Origin: Singulisphaera acidiphila DSM 18658
GTDB lineage: Bacteria; Planctomycetota; Planctomycetia; Isosphaerales; Isosphaeraceae
DNA: 64,000 bases
Assembly (NCBI RefSeq): GCF_000242455.2
Contig: NC_019892.1
Location: 9,062,744 to 9,126,743 of the forward strand
Reading direction: 5' to 3'
Made by a program: the position numbers and the translations under genes. Of this stretch, positions 17,358-27,065 are shown one piece after another. The notes below the pieces were generated by a model. It made no database searches. It was not told the DNA's origin and worked only from the letters and a program-made list of their open reading frames with translations. Numbering within the stretch: position 1 is the first letter of the stretch; every line of letters starts with the position of its first letter.

Positions 17358-17373
17358 GTCAACGGTCGTTTAC
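17358..17373. promoter_or_regulatory. TetR operator 2
   Basis: GTCAACGGTCGTTTAC is the inverted counterpart of operator 1 and itself a near-dyad. The centres of the two sites are 43 bases apart, about four helical turns, placing both on one face of the DNA. The flanking TTGACA on the minus strand (17357-17362) may serve as the -35 of the repressor gene. Confidence 0.72.
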
Positions 17374-17538
17374 TTGGGCAGACTCCAGGGGCCGCTTCCT
17401 CGAGCGGAGCAACGGGCCTCGTGCTCGTCGGGTGCCCTCCTTTAATTTGCGATCGGTCGAGGGCCCTCCTCGGCACCGCGAGACTTCTTTATGAGATCAA
17501 GCCAGCCGCCCCTTGGCCAGGCCGGCCCCTCTTTTGGG

Positions 17539-18948
17539 ATGCCGAACAGCATGAAAGTGGACCAGAGCCTGTCCGCCCGCCCGATCCTGCGAATGGTCGG
17601 AGGCGTCGTCGTCTTAGCGGCTTCGTTGAGCGTCGCCGGGTGCAAGAAGCCGGAGGCGCAGGCCGCTCCGCCACCGCCGATGGTCGGCGTCATCAAGTCG
17701 GCGCTGATGACGGTCCCGATTCTGGCCACGCCGAACGGGACGACGCGGGCCCTCGAGGAAGTCGTTGTGCGGGCCCGGGTCCGCGGGTTTCTTACCGAGC
17801 GCCACTTCGAGGAGGGGTCCCACGTCAAGAAGGGTCAGCTCCTGCTCGTGATCGCCGACCAGAGCTATCGGGTGGCCCTGCTGATGAGCAAAGCGAAGCA
17901 GGACGAGGCGGAGGCCGCACTCAAGAAGGCGGTGTCGTCCAAGGGCCGCGAGGTCGCCGCCGCGCAGCTCGCCCTCGACGAGGCACAGCTCGCCCTCAGC
18001 ACGATCGAGGAACGGCGGGCTCGGGCTCTGCACTCGCGGAGCGCCGGATCGGCCGAGGATGTGGACAAGGCCCAAGCCGACCGCAAGAAATTCGACGCGC
18101 AGGTCGAGGCCGACCGCGCCCACCTGGAGCAGGCGAGGGCCGACTATGAGGTCGGGATCCTCGCCGCCAAGGCCCAGGTCGAGGCGGCCAAGGCCTCAGT
18201 GAGCGATGCCGAGATCAACCTCGGCTACTGCCGGATGTACGCCACGATCGACGGCCGGATCGGCGAGGCGAAAGTCAAGGTCGGCAACCTCGTCGGCCCT
18301 GACGCGATGGGAGGGGGGAGTTTCACCGACCTGGCGACCATTCAGCAGCTCGACCCGATGGGTATCGAGATCCGAACCAGCTCCCGCTACCTCAAACGCG
18401 CAACCCAGTTGATCCATGAGGGACTGACGGTCCAGCTCTTCCACACCGGGTTCGACGGTGATGACGAACACCCCTACGAAGGAACATGCTTCTTCATCGA
18501 TAACGCGATCGATGAGACGACCTCCACGTTCCTGGTCAAGGCCCGGATCCCCAACCCCGAGGGAACGCTCCTGCCCGGCGAATACGCCAAGCTCCAGATG
18601 GTCGTCGATCGCATCAAAGACGCGGTGGTTGTGCCCGAGTCGGCCGTGATGGAGACGGAGGCCGGGCCGGTCGTCTACATCGTCGACGGCGAAGGCAAAG
18701 TGGCGATTCAGCGCGTCAAGGCGGCCCAGTCGTACCAGGGGATGCGGATCCTCACCCAGGGGCTCGATGCGGGCGTGCCGGTCATCATCCAGGGGTTGCA
18801 GCTCGTCCGGCCCGGCATGCCGGTCAAAGCCGAGGCGGCCGTCATCCCGAGGCCGGTTGAAGACGAGGCCACCGCCGAGAACCAGGCCCAAGCAGGCGGA
18901 AAGTCCACCCCGTCGGCTCCGCAAGCCAAAGCCAAGCCCGCCCACTGA
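17539..18948 (+). CDS. RND efflux periplasmic adaptor lipoprotein
   Basis: The protein of about 469 residues has a lipoprotein signal ending ASLSVAGC, which anchors it in a membrane. It then has the membrane-fusion-protein order: first lipoyl half (VVVRARVRGFLTERHFEEGSHVKKGQLLLVI), a long alpha-hairpin rich in Ala, Glu and Lys, second lipoyl half (GYCRMYATIDGRIGEAKVKVGNLV), beta-barrel, and a proximal domain with PESAVMETEAGPVVYIVDGEGKV. Such proteins link an inner-membrane RND pump to an outer channel. Starts at 17491, 17539 and 17551 are all possible; none has a strong ribosome site. The RND gene follows after 59 bases. No outer-membrane channel gene is in the cluster. Confidence 0.88.
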   Translation: MPNSMKVDQSLSARPILRMVGGVVVLAASLSVAGCKKPEAQAAPPPPMVGVIKSALMTVPILATPNGTTRALEEVVVRARVRGFLTERHFEEGSHVKKGQLLLVIADQSYRVALLMSKAKQDEAEAALKKAVSSKGREVAAAQLALDEAQLALSTIEERRARALHSRSAGSAEDVDKAQADRKKFDAQVEADRAHLEQARADYEVGILAAKAQVEAAKASVSDAEINLGYCRMYATIDGRIGEAKVKVGNLVGPDAMGGGSFTDLATIQQLDPMGIEIRTSSRYLKRATQLIHEGLTVQLFHTGFDGDDEHPYEGTCFFIDNAIDETTSTFLVKARIPNPEGTLLPGEYAKLQMVVDRIKDAVVVPESAVMETEAGPVVYIVDGEGKVAIQRVKAAQSYQGMRILTQGLDAGVPVIIQGLQLVRPGMPVKAEAAVIPRPVEDEATAENQAQAGGKSTPSAPQAKAKPAH

Positions 18949-19007
18949 GGCATTGAGTCGCCCCCTGCCCCGGAGCCCGAGAACACCCCAGCGAGTCCGA
19001 CGTCCTC

Positions 19008-22000
19008 ATGGTCAACTTCTTTATCGGTCGGCCGATCTTCGCCACCGTCATCGCCGTGCTGATGCTCTTGATCGGGGGGATCTGCGCCTTCCTCCTGCCG
19101 ATCGCGCAATACCCGCAAATCGCTCCCCCCCAGGTCCAGATCACCACGACCTACACGGGGGCCGATGCCCAGACCGTGGCCGAGACCGCCACGACCCCGA
19201 TCGAGCAGCAGATCAACGGCACCAAGGGGATGATCTACTTCACGTCGGACAGCACCAGCAACGGCGTGGCGAACATCGTGGCGACGTTTGACGTCGGCTA
19301 CGACCAGGACATCGCCGCCGTCGACATCCAGAACAAGGTGCAGACGGCCACCCCCCAGCTCCCCCCCGAGGTTAAGCAGTACGGCGTCTCGATCAAGAAG
19401 ACATCGACCGACATCGTCTGCGTGGTGAACCTGATCGACAACTCGAAAGACGGGCGCTACGACGCCAACTTCCTCGACAACTACGGCCAGATCTACGTGG
19501 CCGACTCGCTGAAACGCATCAAAGGGATCAGCGACGTCAACGCGTTCGGCCGCAAGTACGCCATGCGGATCTGGCTCAACCCGAACCGGATGGCCGAGAT
19601 GCGGATCTCGCCGTCCGAGGTGATTCTGGCCGTCCAGCAGGAGAACCTCCAAGCCGCCGCCGGGAAAATCGGCGCCACGCCCGTGCCCAAGGGGCAGGCG
19701 TTCGAGTTCCCGATCACCGTGAAGGGGCGGTTGTCCAAGGCGGCCGAATTCGAGGAGATCATCGTCCGCCGGAAAGACGACGGCTCGATCGTCCGCCTCA
19801 GCGACCTGGCCCGCGTCGAGCTCTCTTCGGAGAACTACGAGACGGCCGGGTTCCTCGACGGCAAGGCCGCCGGCTCCATCGTGGTCTACCAGTACGCCGA
19901 CGCCAACGCCCTCTCGATCGTCGGCAAGATCCGGAGCGAGATGGACCGGCTCTCCAAAAGCTTCCCCCCGGGGATGGAGTACCGGATCGCCTACGACACG
20001 ACCAAGTATGTCGAGGAGAACATTGAGGAGGTCAAGCACACGCTCATCGAGGCGTTCGTCCTGGTGATGATCGTCGTGTTCGTCTTCCTCCAGGGCTGGC
20101 GGGCCACGATCATCCCGATGCTGGCGATCCCGGTCTCCTTGGTCGCCACGTTCGCGCTGATGGCCGTCTTCGGGTTCTCGCTCAACTCGCTGACGCTCTG
20201 CGGGCTCGTCCTGGCCATCGGCCTGGTCGTCGACGACGCGATCATCGTCGTCGAGAACGTCGAGAAGTTCCTCCACCGTGGGATGCGGCCGCTGGCGGCG
20301 ACCCGCGCGGCCATGGCCGAAATCACGACGCCGATCGTGACAATCACCCTGGTGCTGGCCGCCGTCTTCGTGCCGGTGGCGTTCATCCCCGGGATGACCG
20401 GGCGGCTCTACAACCAGTTCGCGATGACGATCGTGTTCTCGTTCGTCTTCTCGGCGTTCAACTCCTTGACGTTCAGCCCGGCCATGTCCCGGCTCTTCCT
20501 CAAGCCCAAGCATGGCGAAACAAAATTCTTTCTCTTCCGCTGGTTCAACGCCGGCATGCGTTGGCTGGAGAACTCGTACGACTCGTTCCTCGAGTTCACC
20601 GCCCATCACTGGTGGACGATCGTGATCCCGTCGATCGCCCTGCTGGTCCTGACCGGCGGGATGCTCATGGCCCGACCCAAGTCGTTCATCCCGACCGAGG
20701 ACCAGGGCTATCTGATCGTTGCGGTCCAGGCGCCCGACGGAACCAGCCGAGAGGTGACCTCACGGGTGATCAAACGGGTGGAAGCGATCGCAATGAAGCT
20801 GGAGGGGGTCGAGCACGTGGTCACGCTCGACGGCCTGAACATCATGAGCAGCACGAACCAGAGCAACGCCGGAATCATCTTCCTGCCGCTCAAGGAGTGG
20901 CACGAGCGAAAGACGCCCGAGCTTCGCGCCGCGGGGCTGGCGCAGAAGCTGCAAATCCAGCTCTCCTCGCAGGTTCGCGACGCCATCGTCATGGTCCTCC
21001 AGCCGCCGCCGATCCGTGGCCTGAGCCAGACGGGCGGCTTCGAGTTGATGATCGAGGATCGTGGAGGCAAAGGGGTCGAGGCGCTCCAGCAGGTCGTCGA
21101 CCAGTTCCAGGGCGAGGCCCGCAAGCGGCCCGAGCTGGCGGGGGTCTTCTCCAGCTTCTCGGCCCGGGTGCCCCAGCTCAAATTCGACCTCGACCGGACC
21201 AAGGCCCGCCGCCTCGACGTGCCCGTCTCCGACGTCTTCGCCGTCCTGCAGACCAACCTCGGCGCCTTCTACGTCAATGACTTCAACCTCTACGGCAAGG
21301 TCTGGAAGGTGCTGATGCAGGCCGAGGGCGAGGTCCGCCGCAAGCCCGAGGACATCCTGAATCTTTACGTCTTGAACCGCCAGGGGCAGAAGGTCCCGCT
21401 CAGCTCGCTCGGCCATGTCGATTACAAGCTCGGCCCGATCGACGTGCCCCACTACAACCTCTACGCCGCCGCCAAGATCAACGGCGGGCCGGCCCCCGGC
21501 TTCAGCTCGGGGCAAGGGCTCGCCGCCATGGAAGAGGTCGCGGCCAAGGTCCTCCCCGAGGGCTTCGGCTACGAGTGGACCGGGACCACGTTCCAGGAGC
21601 AGCAGACCGGCAACCTCTCAACTTATATCTTCGCCCTGTCGGTCGTCTGCGTCTTCCTGTTCATGGCGGCCCTCTATGAGAGCTGGGTCCGGCCGACGGT
21701 CATCATTCTCACCGTCCCCCTCGCCATGTTCGGCGCCGTCATCGGGCTCTGGATCTACAACATGCCGCTCGACGTCTTCGGTCAGATCGGGCTCGTCATG
21801 CTCATCGGCCTGGAGACGAAGAACGCCATCCTGGTCGTCGAGTTCGGCGTCGAAATGCGTCAGAAGCATGGGATGAGCATCATCGACTCCGCCAAGGCCG
21901 CCTCACGTGAGCGGTTGCGGCCGATCCTGATGACCTCGTTCGCCTTCGTCATGGGCGTCTTGCCCATGGCACGAGCCACGGGGGCGGGGGCGTACAGCCG

Positions 22001-22253
22001 GAACTCGCTGGGCATCGTGATCGCCTTCGGCATCGCCGTGAGCACCGTGCTCGGACGGTTCGTCATCCCGATCTACTACGTCCTCGGGGAACGGATCATC
22101 GACTTCTTCGCCGGCCTCCGCCCCAGCGACGAAGAGCCGATGGACCACGACGGGGGCTACCCCGGACACGAAGGGCCAGGGGGTCTGGCGAACAACGGTG
22201 ACCTGGCCAAGTTGACATTGGCTCCTTCCATCCCGTCGGAGCCGAACCATTGA
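19008..22253 (+). CDS. RND multidrug efflux permease (HAE1/AcrB-like)
   Basis: The 1081-residue protein opens MVNFFIGRPIFATVIAVLMLL, the standard N-terminal helix of hydrophobe/amphiphile RND pumps, and has the two-fold repeat of one plus five helices with large periplasmic loops. GLVLAIGLVVDDAIIVVENVEK in helix 4 carries the adjacent Asp pair used for proton transfer. Length and motifs fit a complete AcrB-type trimeric drug/proton antiporter. It lies between its adaptor gene and a second TetR gene followed by squalene-hopene cyclase, all on one strand with short gaps, so transport of a lipid or hopanoid-related compound is one possibility. Confidence 0.92.
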   Translation: MVNFFIGRPIFATVIAVLMLLIGGICAFLLPIAQYPQIAPPQVQITTTYTGADAQTVAETATTPIEQQINGTKGMIYFTSDSTSNGVANIVATFDVGYDQDIAAVDIQNKVQTATPQLPPEVKQYGVSIKKTSTDIVCVVNLIDNSKDGRYDANFLDNYGQIYVADSLKRIKGISDVNAFGRKYAMRIWLNPNRMAEMRISPSEVILAVQQENLQAAAGKIGATPVPKGQAFEFPITVKGRLSKAAEFEEIIVRRKDDGSIVRLSDLARVELSSENYETAGFLDGKAAGSIVVYQYADANALSIVGKIRSEMDRLSKSFPPGMEYRIAYDTTKYVEENIEEVKHTLIEAFVLVMIVVFVFLQGWRATIIPMLAIPVSLVATFALMAVFGFSLNSLTLCGLVLAIGLVVDDAIIVVENVEKFLHRGMRPLAATRAAMAEITTPIVTITLVLAAVFVPVAFIPGMTGRLYNQFAMTIVFSFVFSAFNSLTFSPAMSRLFLKPKHGETKFFLFRWFNAGMRWLENSYDSFLEFTAHHWWTIVIPSIALLVLTGGMLMARPKSFIPTEDQGYLIVAVQAPDGTSREVTSRVIKRVEAIAMKLEGVEHVVTLDGLNIMSSTNQSNAGIIFLPLKEWHERKTPELRAAGLAQKLQIQLSSQVRDAIVMVLQPPPIRGLSQTGGFELMIEDRGGKGVEALQQVVDQFQGEARKRPELAGVFSSFSARVPQLKFDLDRTKARRLDVPVSDVFAVLQTNLGAFYVNDFNLYGKVWKVLMQAEGEVRRKPEDILNLYVLNRQGQKVPLSSLGHVDYKLGPIDVPHYNLYAAAKINGGPAPGFSSGQGLAAMEEVAAKVLPEGFGYEWTGTTFQEQQTGNLSTYIFALSVVCVFLFMAALYESWVRPTVIILTVPLAMFGAVIGLWIYNMPLDVFGQIGLVMLIGLETKNAILVVEFGVEMRQKHGMSIIDSAKAASRERLRPILMTSFAFVMGVLPMARATGAGAYSRNSLGIVIAFGIAVSTVLGRFVIPIYYVLGERIIDFFAGLRPSDEEPMDHDGGYPGHEGPGGLANNGDLAKLTLAPSIPSEPNH

Positions 22254-22310
22254 GCGGCCAAAGGCCCGTCGGTGCCCGGCCGTCTTGATTTGAGGAGGAG
22301 TGAATCCCCA

Positions 22311-22910
22311 ATGGTTAAACGAGTGCCCCGCATCCGAGATCCCGAGGCGTCCCGGTCTGCCATCCTTGACGCGGCCACGCGTGTCTTTGCCAGGCGCGGG
22401 TTCGCCGGCGCCACGATCCAAGAAATCTCGGACGAGGCGGGCGTCAAGAAGCCGCTGATCTATCATCATTTTGGCAGTAAGGGGAGCCTGTATGCGGCGG
22501 TCAAGCAGACGCTTCTCGAAGCGCTCCCCCGCCTGGACGCCTCAGCGGCCCGAACCACCGATTTTTCGGGCGATCCGCCGCTCGAGGCCTGCCAGATCCT
22601 CGACCTCATCCGCGACCACGAATTGCTGCTCCGCATTAACGCCTGGGCCTACCTCGAGGGCGATTCAGGATTCTGGCCGGAGGTGATCGAGCTCGTGCTG
22701 GAGCTCCGCCGGCGGATCGAGCAGGCGCAGAAGCAGCAAGAGACGATCCGGTTAAACATCGACCTCGAGACGCTGAGCATCATGCTCCTCGGTCTCGTTT
22801 CGTTCGGTCCCCAGATTCGCTCGAGAATCGCCAGCGACGGCAAACGCGGTTCGGAGTATATTCGGCAACTGATCGCGCTGACCATCGAGGGGCAAGCCCC
22901 TCGACCTTGA
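22311..22910 (+). CDS. TetR-family regulator
   Basis: The 199-residue protein has the TetR helix-turn-helix SRSAILDAATRVFARRGFAG, IQEISDEAGVKKPLIYHHFG, SKGSLYAAVKQTLLE in its first 75 residues, then a helical ligand domain similar in layout to that of the TetR at 60743. It sits 57 bases after the RND stop and about 65 bases before the cyclase gene. The ATG at 22311 has GGAGGAG ten bases upstream. It could regulate this operon or the cyclase; no clear dyad operator was found in the short gaps. Confidence 0.85.
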   Translation: MVKRVPRIRDPEASRSAILDAATRVFARRGFAGATIQEISDEAGVKKPLIYHHFGSKGSLYAAVKQTLLEALPRLDASAARTTDFSGDPPLEACQILDLIRDHELLLRINAWAYLEGDSGFWPEVIELVLELRRRIEQAQKQQETIRLNIDLETLSIMLLGLVSFGPQIRSRIASDGKRGSEYIRQLIALTIEGQAPRP

Positions 22911-22975
22911 CCCAACCTTTGGGTTTGTTCCGCTCGCTCGAAAGGATTCGAGCCGCATTCTCGGAGACGTTAAGG

Positions 22976-25093
22976 ATGACACTCGCCCCCACCGTTCCCC
23001 CTCGAGACTCGTCGGACGTGCTCGGCCTCGGGATCGCGGAGTCGCTTGCCTGGCTCCAGGCGGATCAAAAGGCTGCCGGTTTCTGGGTCGGCGCAGTCGA
23101 GTCGAACTCGTGCATGGAGGCCGAGTGGATCCTGGCGATGCACGTCCTCGGCGTGAGCGACGACCCCAAGCTGCCGGGAGTCGTCCAGGCGATCCTCAAC
23201 CAGCAACGCGAGGACGGGGCGTGGGAGGTCTACCAAGGGGCCGAAGGCGGGGACATCAACACGACCGTCGAGTGCTATGCGGCCCTCCGCGCCGCCGGTG
23301 AGGATCCGGAATCCCGCCCCTTGCGCGAGGCGAGAGCCTGGATTCAGCAGCACAGCGGCATGAGCCGCCTGCGCAACTTCACAAAATACTGGCTGGCCCT
23401 GATCGGCGAGTGGCCCTGGAGCGAGACGCCGACGCTCCCCCCCGAGCTGATCTACCTGCCCCCTTGGATGCCGTTCAACATCTACCAGTTCGCCACCTGG
23501 GCCCGTGGCACGATCCTCCCCCTGACGATCCTCTCGGCCCGTAAAGCCACGCGCCCCCTGCCCCCGGACCGGCGACTGGACGAACTTTTCCCCGAAGGCC
23601 GCAATCACCCCGATCATCGCCTCCCGCGTCGACATCGCTGGATCTCCTGGGAAGGTCCATTCTACCTGATTGACCGCATGTTGCGGTGGTACTCCAACTC
23701 ACCGATCCAGCCAGGGCGTGAAACGGCGATCCGGCTCTGCCTGGAGTGGATCATCAAGCACCAGGAGTCGGACGGGTCGTGGGCCGGGATTCAGCCCCCT
23801 TGGATCTATGCCTTGATGGCCTTGAACCAGGAGGGCTACCCGCTCGACCATCCGGTGGTTCGGGCCGGGCTGGACGGGTTCAATTCGTACTGGTCTTACG
23901 AGCGTGAAGGCGCAACCTATCTCCAGGCCAGTGAGTCTCCCGTCTGGGACACCGTCCTCTCGCTGCAAGCGATACTCGACTGCGGCTGCCAGCTCAAGGA
24001 CAGCCCCTCGATGGAGGCGGCCGTCCAGTGGTTGCTCGACCACCAGATCACCTTTCCCGGCGACTGGAAGGTCCAGTCGCCCAAGCTGACCGGAGGTGGA
24101 TGGGCCTTCCAGCGCACCAACCGCCACTACCCCGACATTGACGACACGGCGGTGGCCCTGCTCGTCCTCCATCGCCTCCGTGAGCAGTCCCCCGAGCCCA
24201 CCTCGCGGTTCGACGACGCGATCGAGAAGGCGACCCATTGGCTTCTGGGCATGCAATGCTCCAACGGCGGTTGGGGGGCCTACGACCGCGACAACACCCA
24301 CGCCTGGCTGACGAAGATCCCGTTCAGTGATTTCGGCGAGCTGATCGATCCGCCGAGTTCCGACGTCACCGCGCACGTCATCGAGGCCTTGGCCGCCGGG
24401 GGCCGAACGCTCGACGACCCGGCCGTCGCCCGGGCCGTCCGCTTCCTCCGGGCCGAGCAGGAGGACGATGGGAGCTGGTTCGGACGCTGGGGTGTGAATC
24501 ACATTTATGGCACTGCCGCCGTCCTCCCTGCGCTTCGGGCGGTCGGCATCGACACGCGCGAGCCCTGGATCCGCCAAGGGGCCGAGTGGCTCGCCTCGCG
24601 GCAGAACCCCGACGGCGGCTGGGGCGAGACGTGCGCCTCGTACATGGACGCCACGCTCCGAGGCGTTGGCACCAGCACGGCATCACAGACCGGCTGGGCC
24701 CTGATGGGGCTGCTGGCCATCGAGACTCGCGGCTTCGACAAAATCATCCGCCGAGGGATCACCTTCCTGCTCGACCGCCAGGTGTCCGGCACCTGGAACG
24801 AACCGGAGTACACCGGCACCGGATTCCCCGGCTACGGCGTCGGGCATCGCATCGACCTGCAGCACGTGGCCGACGGACTCGAGCAGGACACAGCCCTGCA
24901 ACGCGGGTTCATGATCAACTATAACCTCTACCGGCACTACTTCCCACTCATGGCCCTGGGCCGAGCGAAAAGCCACTTCGGGTCCGTCCGCATGCATTCC
25001 GGCCACACACGATACGAGGGGCCAATCCTCGGCGAGCGGACGGCCGAGCAAGCCCACACCGACGTCGAAGCGGCAACCCGGAAGTTCCTCTGA
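22976..25093 (+). CDS. shc: Squalene-hopene cyclase
   Basis: The 705-residue enzyme cyclises squalene to hopene or diplopterol, the core of hopanoid lipids, at the membrane. It has the acid motif DIDDTA at 387-392 (DxDDTA, the proton donor) and many QW repeats, for example QREDGAW, QESDGSWAG, QCSNGGWGAYD, QEDDGSWFG and QNPDGGWGE, plus FPGYGVGHRIDL near the end. Length fits the bacterial family of about 630-720. The ATG at 22976 has GGAG nine bases upstream; a TTG at 22907 overlapping the TetR stop is less likely. No hpnC, hpnD, hpnE or hpnH genes are nearby. Confidence 0.93.
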   Translation: MTLAPTVPPRDSSDVLGLGIAESLAWLQADQKAAGFWVGAVESNSCMEAEWILAMHVLGVSDDPKLPGVVQAILNQQREDGAWEVYQGAEGGDINTTVECYAALRAAGEDPESRPLREARAWIQQHSGMSRLRNFTKYWLALIGEWPWSETPTLPPELIYLPPWMPFNIYQFATWARGTILPLTILSARKATRPLPPDRRLDELFPEGRNHPDHRLPRRHRWISWEGPFYLIDRMLRWYSNSPIQPGRETAIRLCLEWIIKHQESDGSWAGIQPPWIYALMALNQEGYPLDHPVVRAGLDGFNSYWSYEREGATYLQASESPVWDTVLSLQAILDCGCQLKDSPSMEAAVQWLLDHQITFPGDWKVQSPKLTGGGWAFQRTNRHYPDIDDTAVALLVLHRLREQSPEPTSRFDDAIEKATHWLLGMQCSNGGWGAYDRDNTHAWLTKIPFSDFGELIDPPSSDVTAHVIEALAAGGRTLDDPAVARAVRFLRAEQEDDGSWFGRWGVNHIYGTAAVLPALRAVGIDTREPWIRQGAEWLASRQNPDGGWGETCASYMDATLRGVGTSTASQTGWALMGLLAIETRGFDKIIRRGITFLLDRQVSGTWNEPEYTGTGFPGYGVGHRIDLQHVADGLEQDTALQRGFMINYNLYRHYFPLMALGRAKSHFGSVRMHSGHTRYEGPILGERTAEQAHTDVEAATRKFL

Positions 25094-25146
25094 GAAACGT
25101 CGCAACTCCACGAGGGAACACGCACGTTCCTCGGTCAGAGCAAATC

Positions 25147-25210
25147 AAAAAAAACGAGGCCGATGGACAAGGTGCTCTGTTCCGCACACCACCTCGTCTA
25201 TCAGCCTCGT
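25147..25210 (-). terminator. Long-stem terminator of the sigma/SLBB gene
   Basis: On the minus strand the arms 25189-25210 and 25154-25175 pair at 18 of 22 positions and run straight into eight T residues. This lies about 200 bases past the stop at 25413. The rest of 25094-25412 has no gene. Confidence 0.65.
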
Positions 25211-25412
25211 CGTCCCCCTCTGCTTGCTCCTCGAGTCGCGTCGAGGGGGAATCATCTCCACTGGTGCATCCGGCAAGTCCTGATGAGCGACCGGTCCGGC
25301 CGTTTTCCCTCAGCCCCCCTCGATCTCGCGTGCACTGGTGAGGAATCACGGCCGTGCCGGCCGTGCGGCTCCAACTCAACCTTCGACGTCAACGAACCCG
25401 CCGGATGCACCG

Positions 25413-27065
25413 CTAAGGTGTCTCGGGTTCCGGCTCCGATTCTTTGGCGGATGAAGGGGGAGTCCTCCCTTCCAGCAGTTCGATGACCCGGTCAAGTCGC
25501 TGCTCCACTGCGCTCAACCGGCGTTCGATCATGGCATTGGTTTCCTGTGCCTTCGTCTCTTGCTCTTGCATCAGCCTGGATTTCGGGTCGCGATAGACGA
25601 TCAAGCGGTCGCCCGGACGGATTTGGTAGTTGGTTGCGGGGTCCCCATTCTCGACGATCGCCCGGTAGTCGACCTTCAGGAATTTCTCGAGGTTCGATCC
25701 CCCCGGCTCGGGGCGAACCAGCCGGATGTTTGAGACCGCCGCAGAGGGAAGCAGGCCTCCAGCGCAGTTCAAGCCGTCGAGCACCGTCTCGCTGCCGGTA
25801 ATTGGCATTCGACCAGGCGTGGCGACGTCGCCTAGCACGTAGTAAGCCTTGCTGTTGAAAGCGACCACCTCGACGCTGACCCGCGTGGAGTCGGCGGGCG
25901 AGACCGGCCTTGATCGGCCACTTCGCGCCGAGTCGGGTATAACCAGGCCGAGCTGTTCTTCCGTGAGATACTTGCGGAGATGAAGGATGATTTTCTCCTT
26001 GATCTCACTGACCGTCAGACCGGCCACGTAGACCTGGCCATAATACCCCATGCTGATTCGACCGTCAGGGCGGACCAAGCGATCGCCCCGAATCGGCCGG
26101 CCCGGCAACGACTCGTGGAGATCGACGCGGATCATGTCCGGAGGTTCGACGACATACAAGGGCAGCGCAATCATCTCCGACTCACGTGGAGGTGGTGCCG
26201 GGTCGTCGCCCACGGCCCGCTGCGTCAGAGAGCCCGTACCGACCACGGCGACCCCAACGGCCAGCAAGGCCGCCGCAATCACCTTCCGAGAAGTAACAAG
26301 CATGGTCCTCAACGCTCCTTCCATGAGTTCCGTGGCGACCGACGAGCCCACCTCGACGGCCCCCCCTCGACCCGCCGCGAGTCCGATCGCAGCGCGAATC
26401 GTCACGTCTTCAATCGCCACCGGAATCGCTCCAACAGCACGCTCGCCGGCAAGCGCCGCCATGAACGTCCCAACCGTCGGCGCGACGCCACGGCGGAGGA
26501 GACGACCCCGGAGCCGCTCACGACCTCGGGCCAACCGGCTCTTGACGGTCCCCAAAGGCCAGCTCAAGCGATGGGCCGCCTCCTCGCAGGTGTGCCCTTC
26601 GAGGTAGCAGAGAACCATCGGCGCGCGATACCGATCAGGCAAACGGCCGAGTTCCTCGTGCAAGAGCCGCTTCAAATCCAGCCTGCCCCCCTCGTCGGGA
26701 CAGACATCGACCTCGGCCGCACGCTCAGCGCTCCGTCGCTCGTACCGGCGACGCCTGAGGTTTTTCCTTCGGGCGTTTCCCGCCACCCGCAGAGCGACAC
26801 CGTGCAGCCAACTCCCGAGGGAATCGCGACGACGAACCGAGGATGACCTGCGCACCAGGATCAGGAAGGTTGCCTGAAACGCATCCTGAGCATCATGTGG
26901 GTCATCCAAAACGCGCAGGCAGACCCGGAGGACCATTGGGCCGTGACGCTCAACGAGCGTCTCGAAAGCCGCGTCGGCCGCCTCCCCCCCACGTTCCATG
27001 AACCGGGCCAGGAGTTGGCCATCCGTGAGCTGGCCGGCGGCCCCCAGACAAAACAGTGTGTGCAA
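25413..27065 (-). CDS. ECF sigma factor fused to a polysaccharide-export/SLBB domain
   Basis: Residues 12-190 are a complete ECF sigma factor: TDGQLLARFMERG, DDPHDAQDAFQATFLILVRR (region 2), then LPDRYRAPMVLCYLEGHTCEEAAHRL and LGTVKSRLARGRERLR (region 4). A hydrophobic segment at 261-280 should cross the membrane. Beyond it lies a Wza-like polysaccharide export domain (303-370, YVVEPPDMIRVDL, GDRLVRPDGRISMGYYGQVYVAGLT) and an SLBB-like domain (400-490, YYVLGDVATPGRMPITG, IRPGDRLIVYRD), then a coiled coil at 500-533. Planctomycete ECF factors with membrane-anchored C-terminal extensions are known as a class; an export domain as sensor is less usual. The start is a TTG at 27065 without a good ribosome site. 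Inference: it ties transcription to envelope polysaccharide state. Confidence 0.85.
   Translation of the reverse strand: MHTLFCLGAAGQLTDGQLLARFMERGGEAADAAFETLVERHGPMVLRVCLRVLDDPHDAQDAFQATFLILVRRSSSVRRRDSLGSWLHGVALRVAGNARRKNLRRRRYERRSAERAAEVDVCPDEGGRLDLKRLLHEELGRLPDRYRAPMVLCYLEGHTCEEAAHRLSWPLGTVKSRLARGRERLRGRLLRRGVAPTVGTFMAALAGERAVGAIPVAIEDVTIRAAIGLAAGRGGAVEVGSSVATELMEGALRTMLVTSRKVIAAALLAVGVAVVGTGSLTQRAVGDDPAPPPRESEMIALPLYVVEPPDMIRVDLHESLPGRPIRGDRLVRPDGRISMGYYGQVYVAGLTVSEIKEKIILHLRKYLTEEQLGLVIPDSARSGRSRPVSPADSTRVSVEVVAFNSKAYYVLGDVATPGRMPITGSETVLDGLNCAGGLLPSAAVSNIRLVRPEPGGSNLEKFLKVDYRAIVENGDPATNYQIRPGDRLIVYRDPKSRLMQEQETKAQETNAMIERRLSAVEQRLDRVIELLEGRTPPSSAKESEPEPETP

Noticed and set aside
18708..20609. 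Very long minus-strand open frame (633 codons) opposite the adaptor and RND genes
   Set aside because: It is a GC-rich antisense shadow: the product is dominated by Asp, His, Arg and Val repeats and the plus-strand genes are certain.
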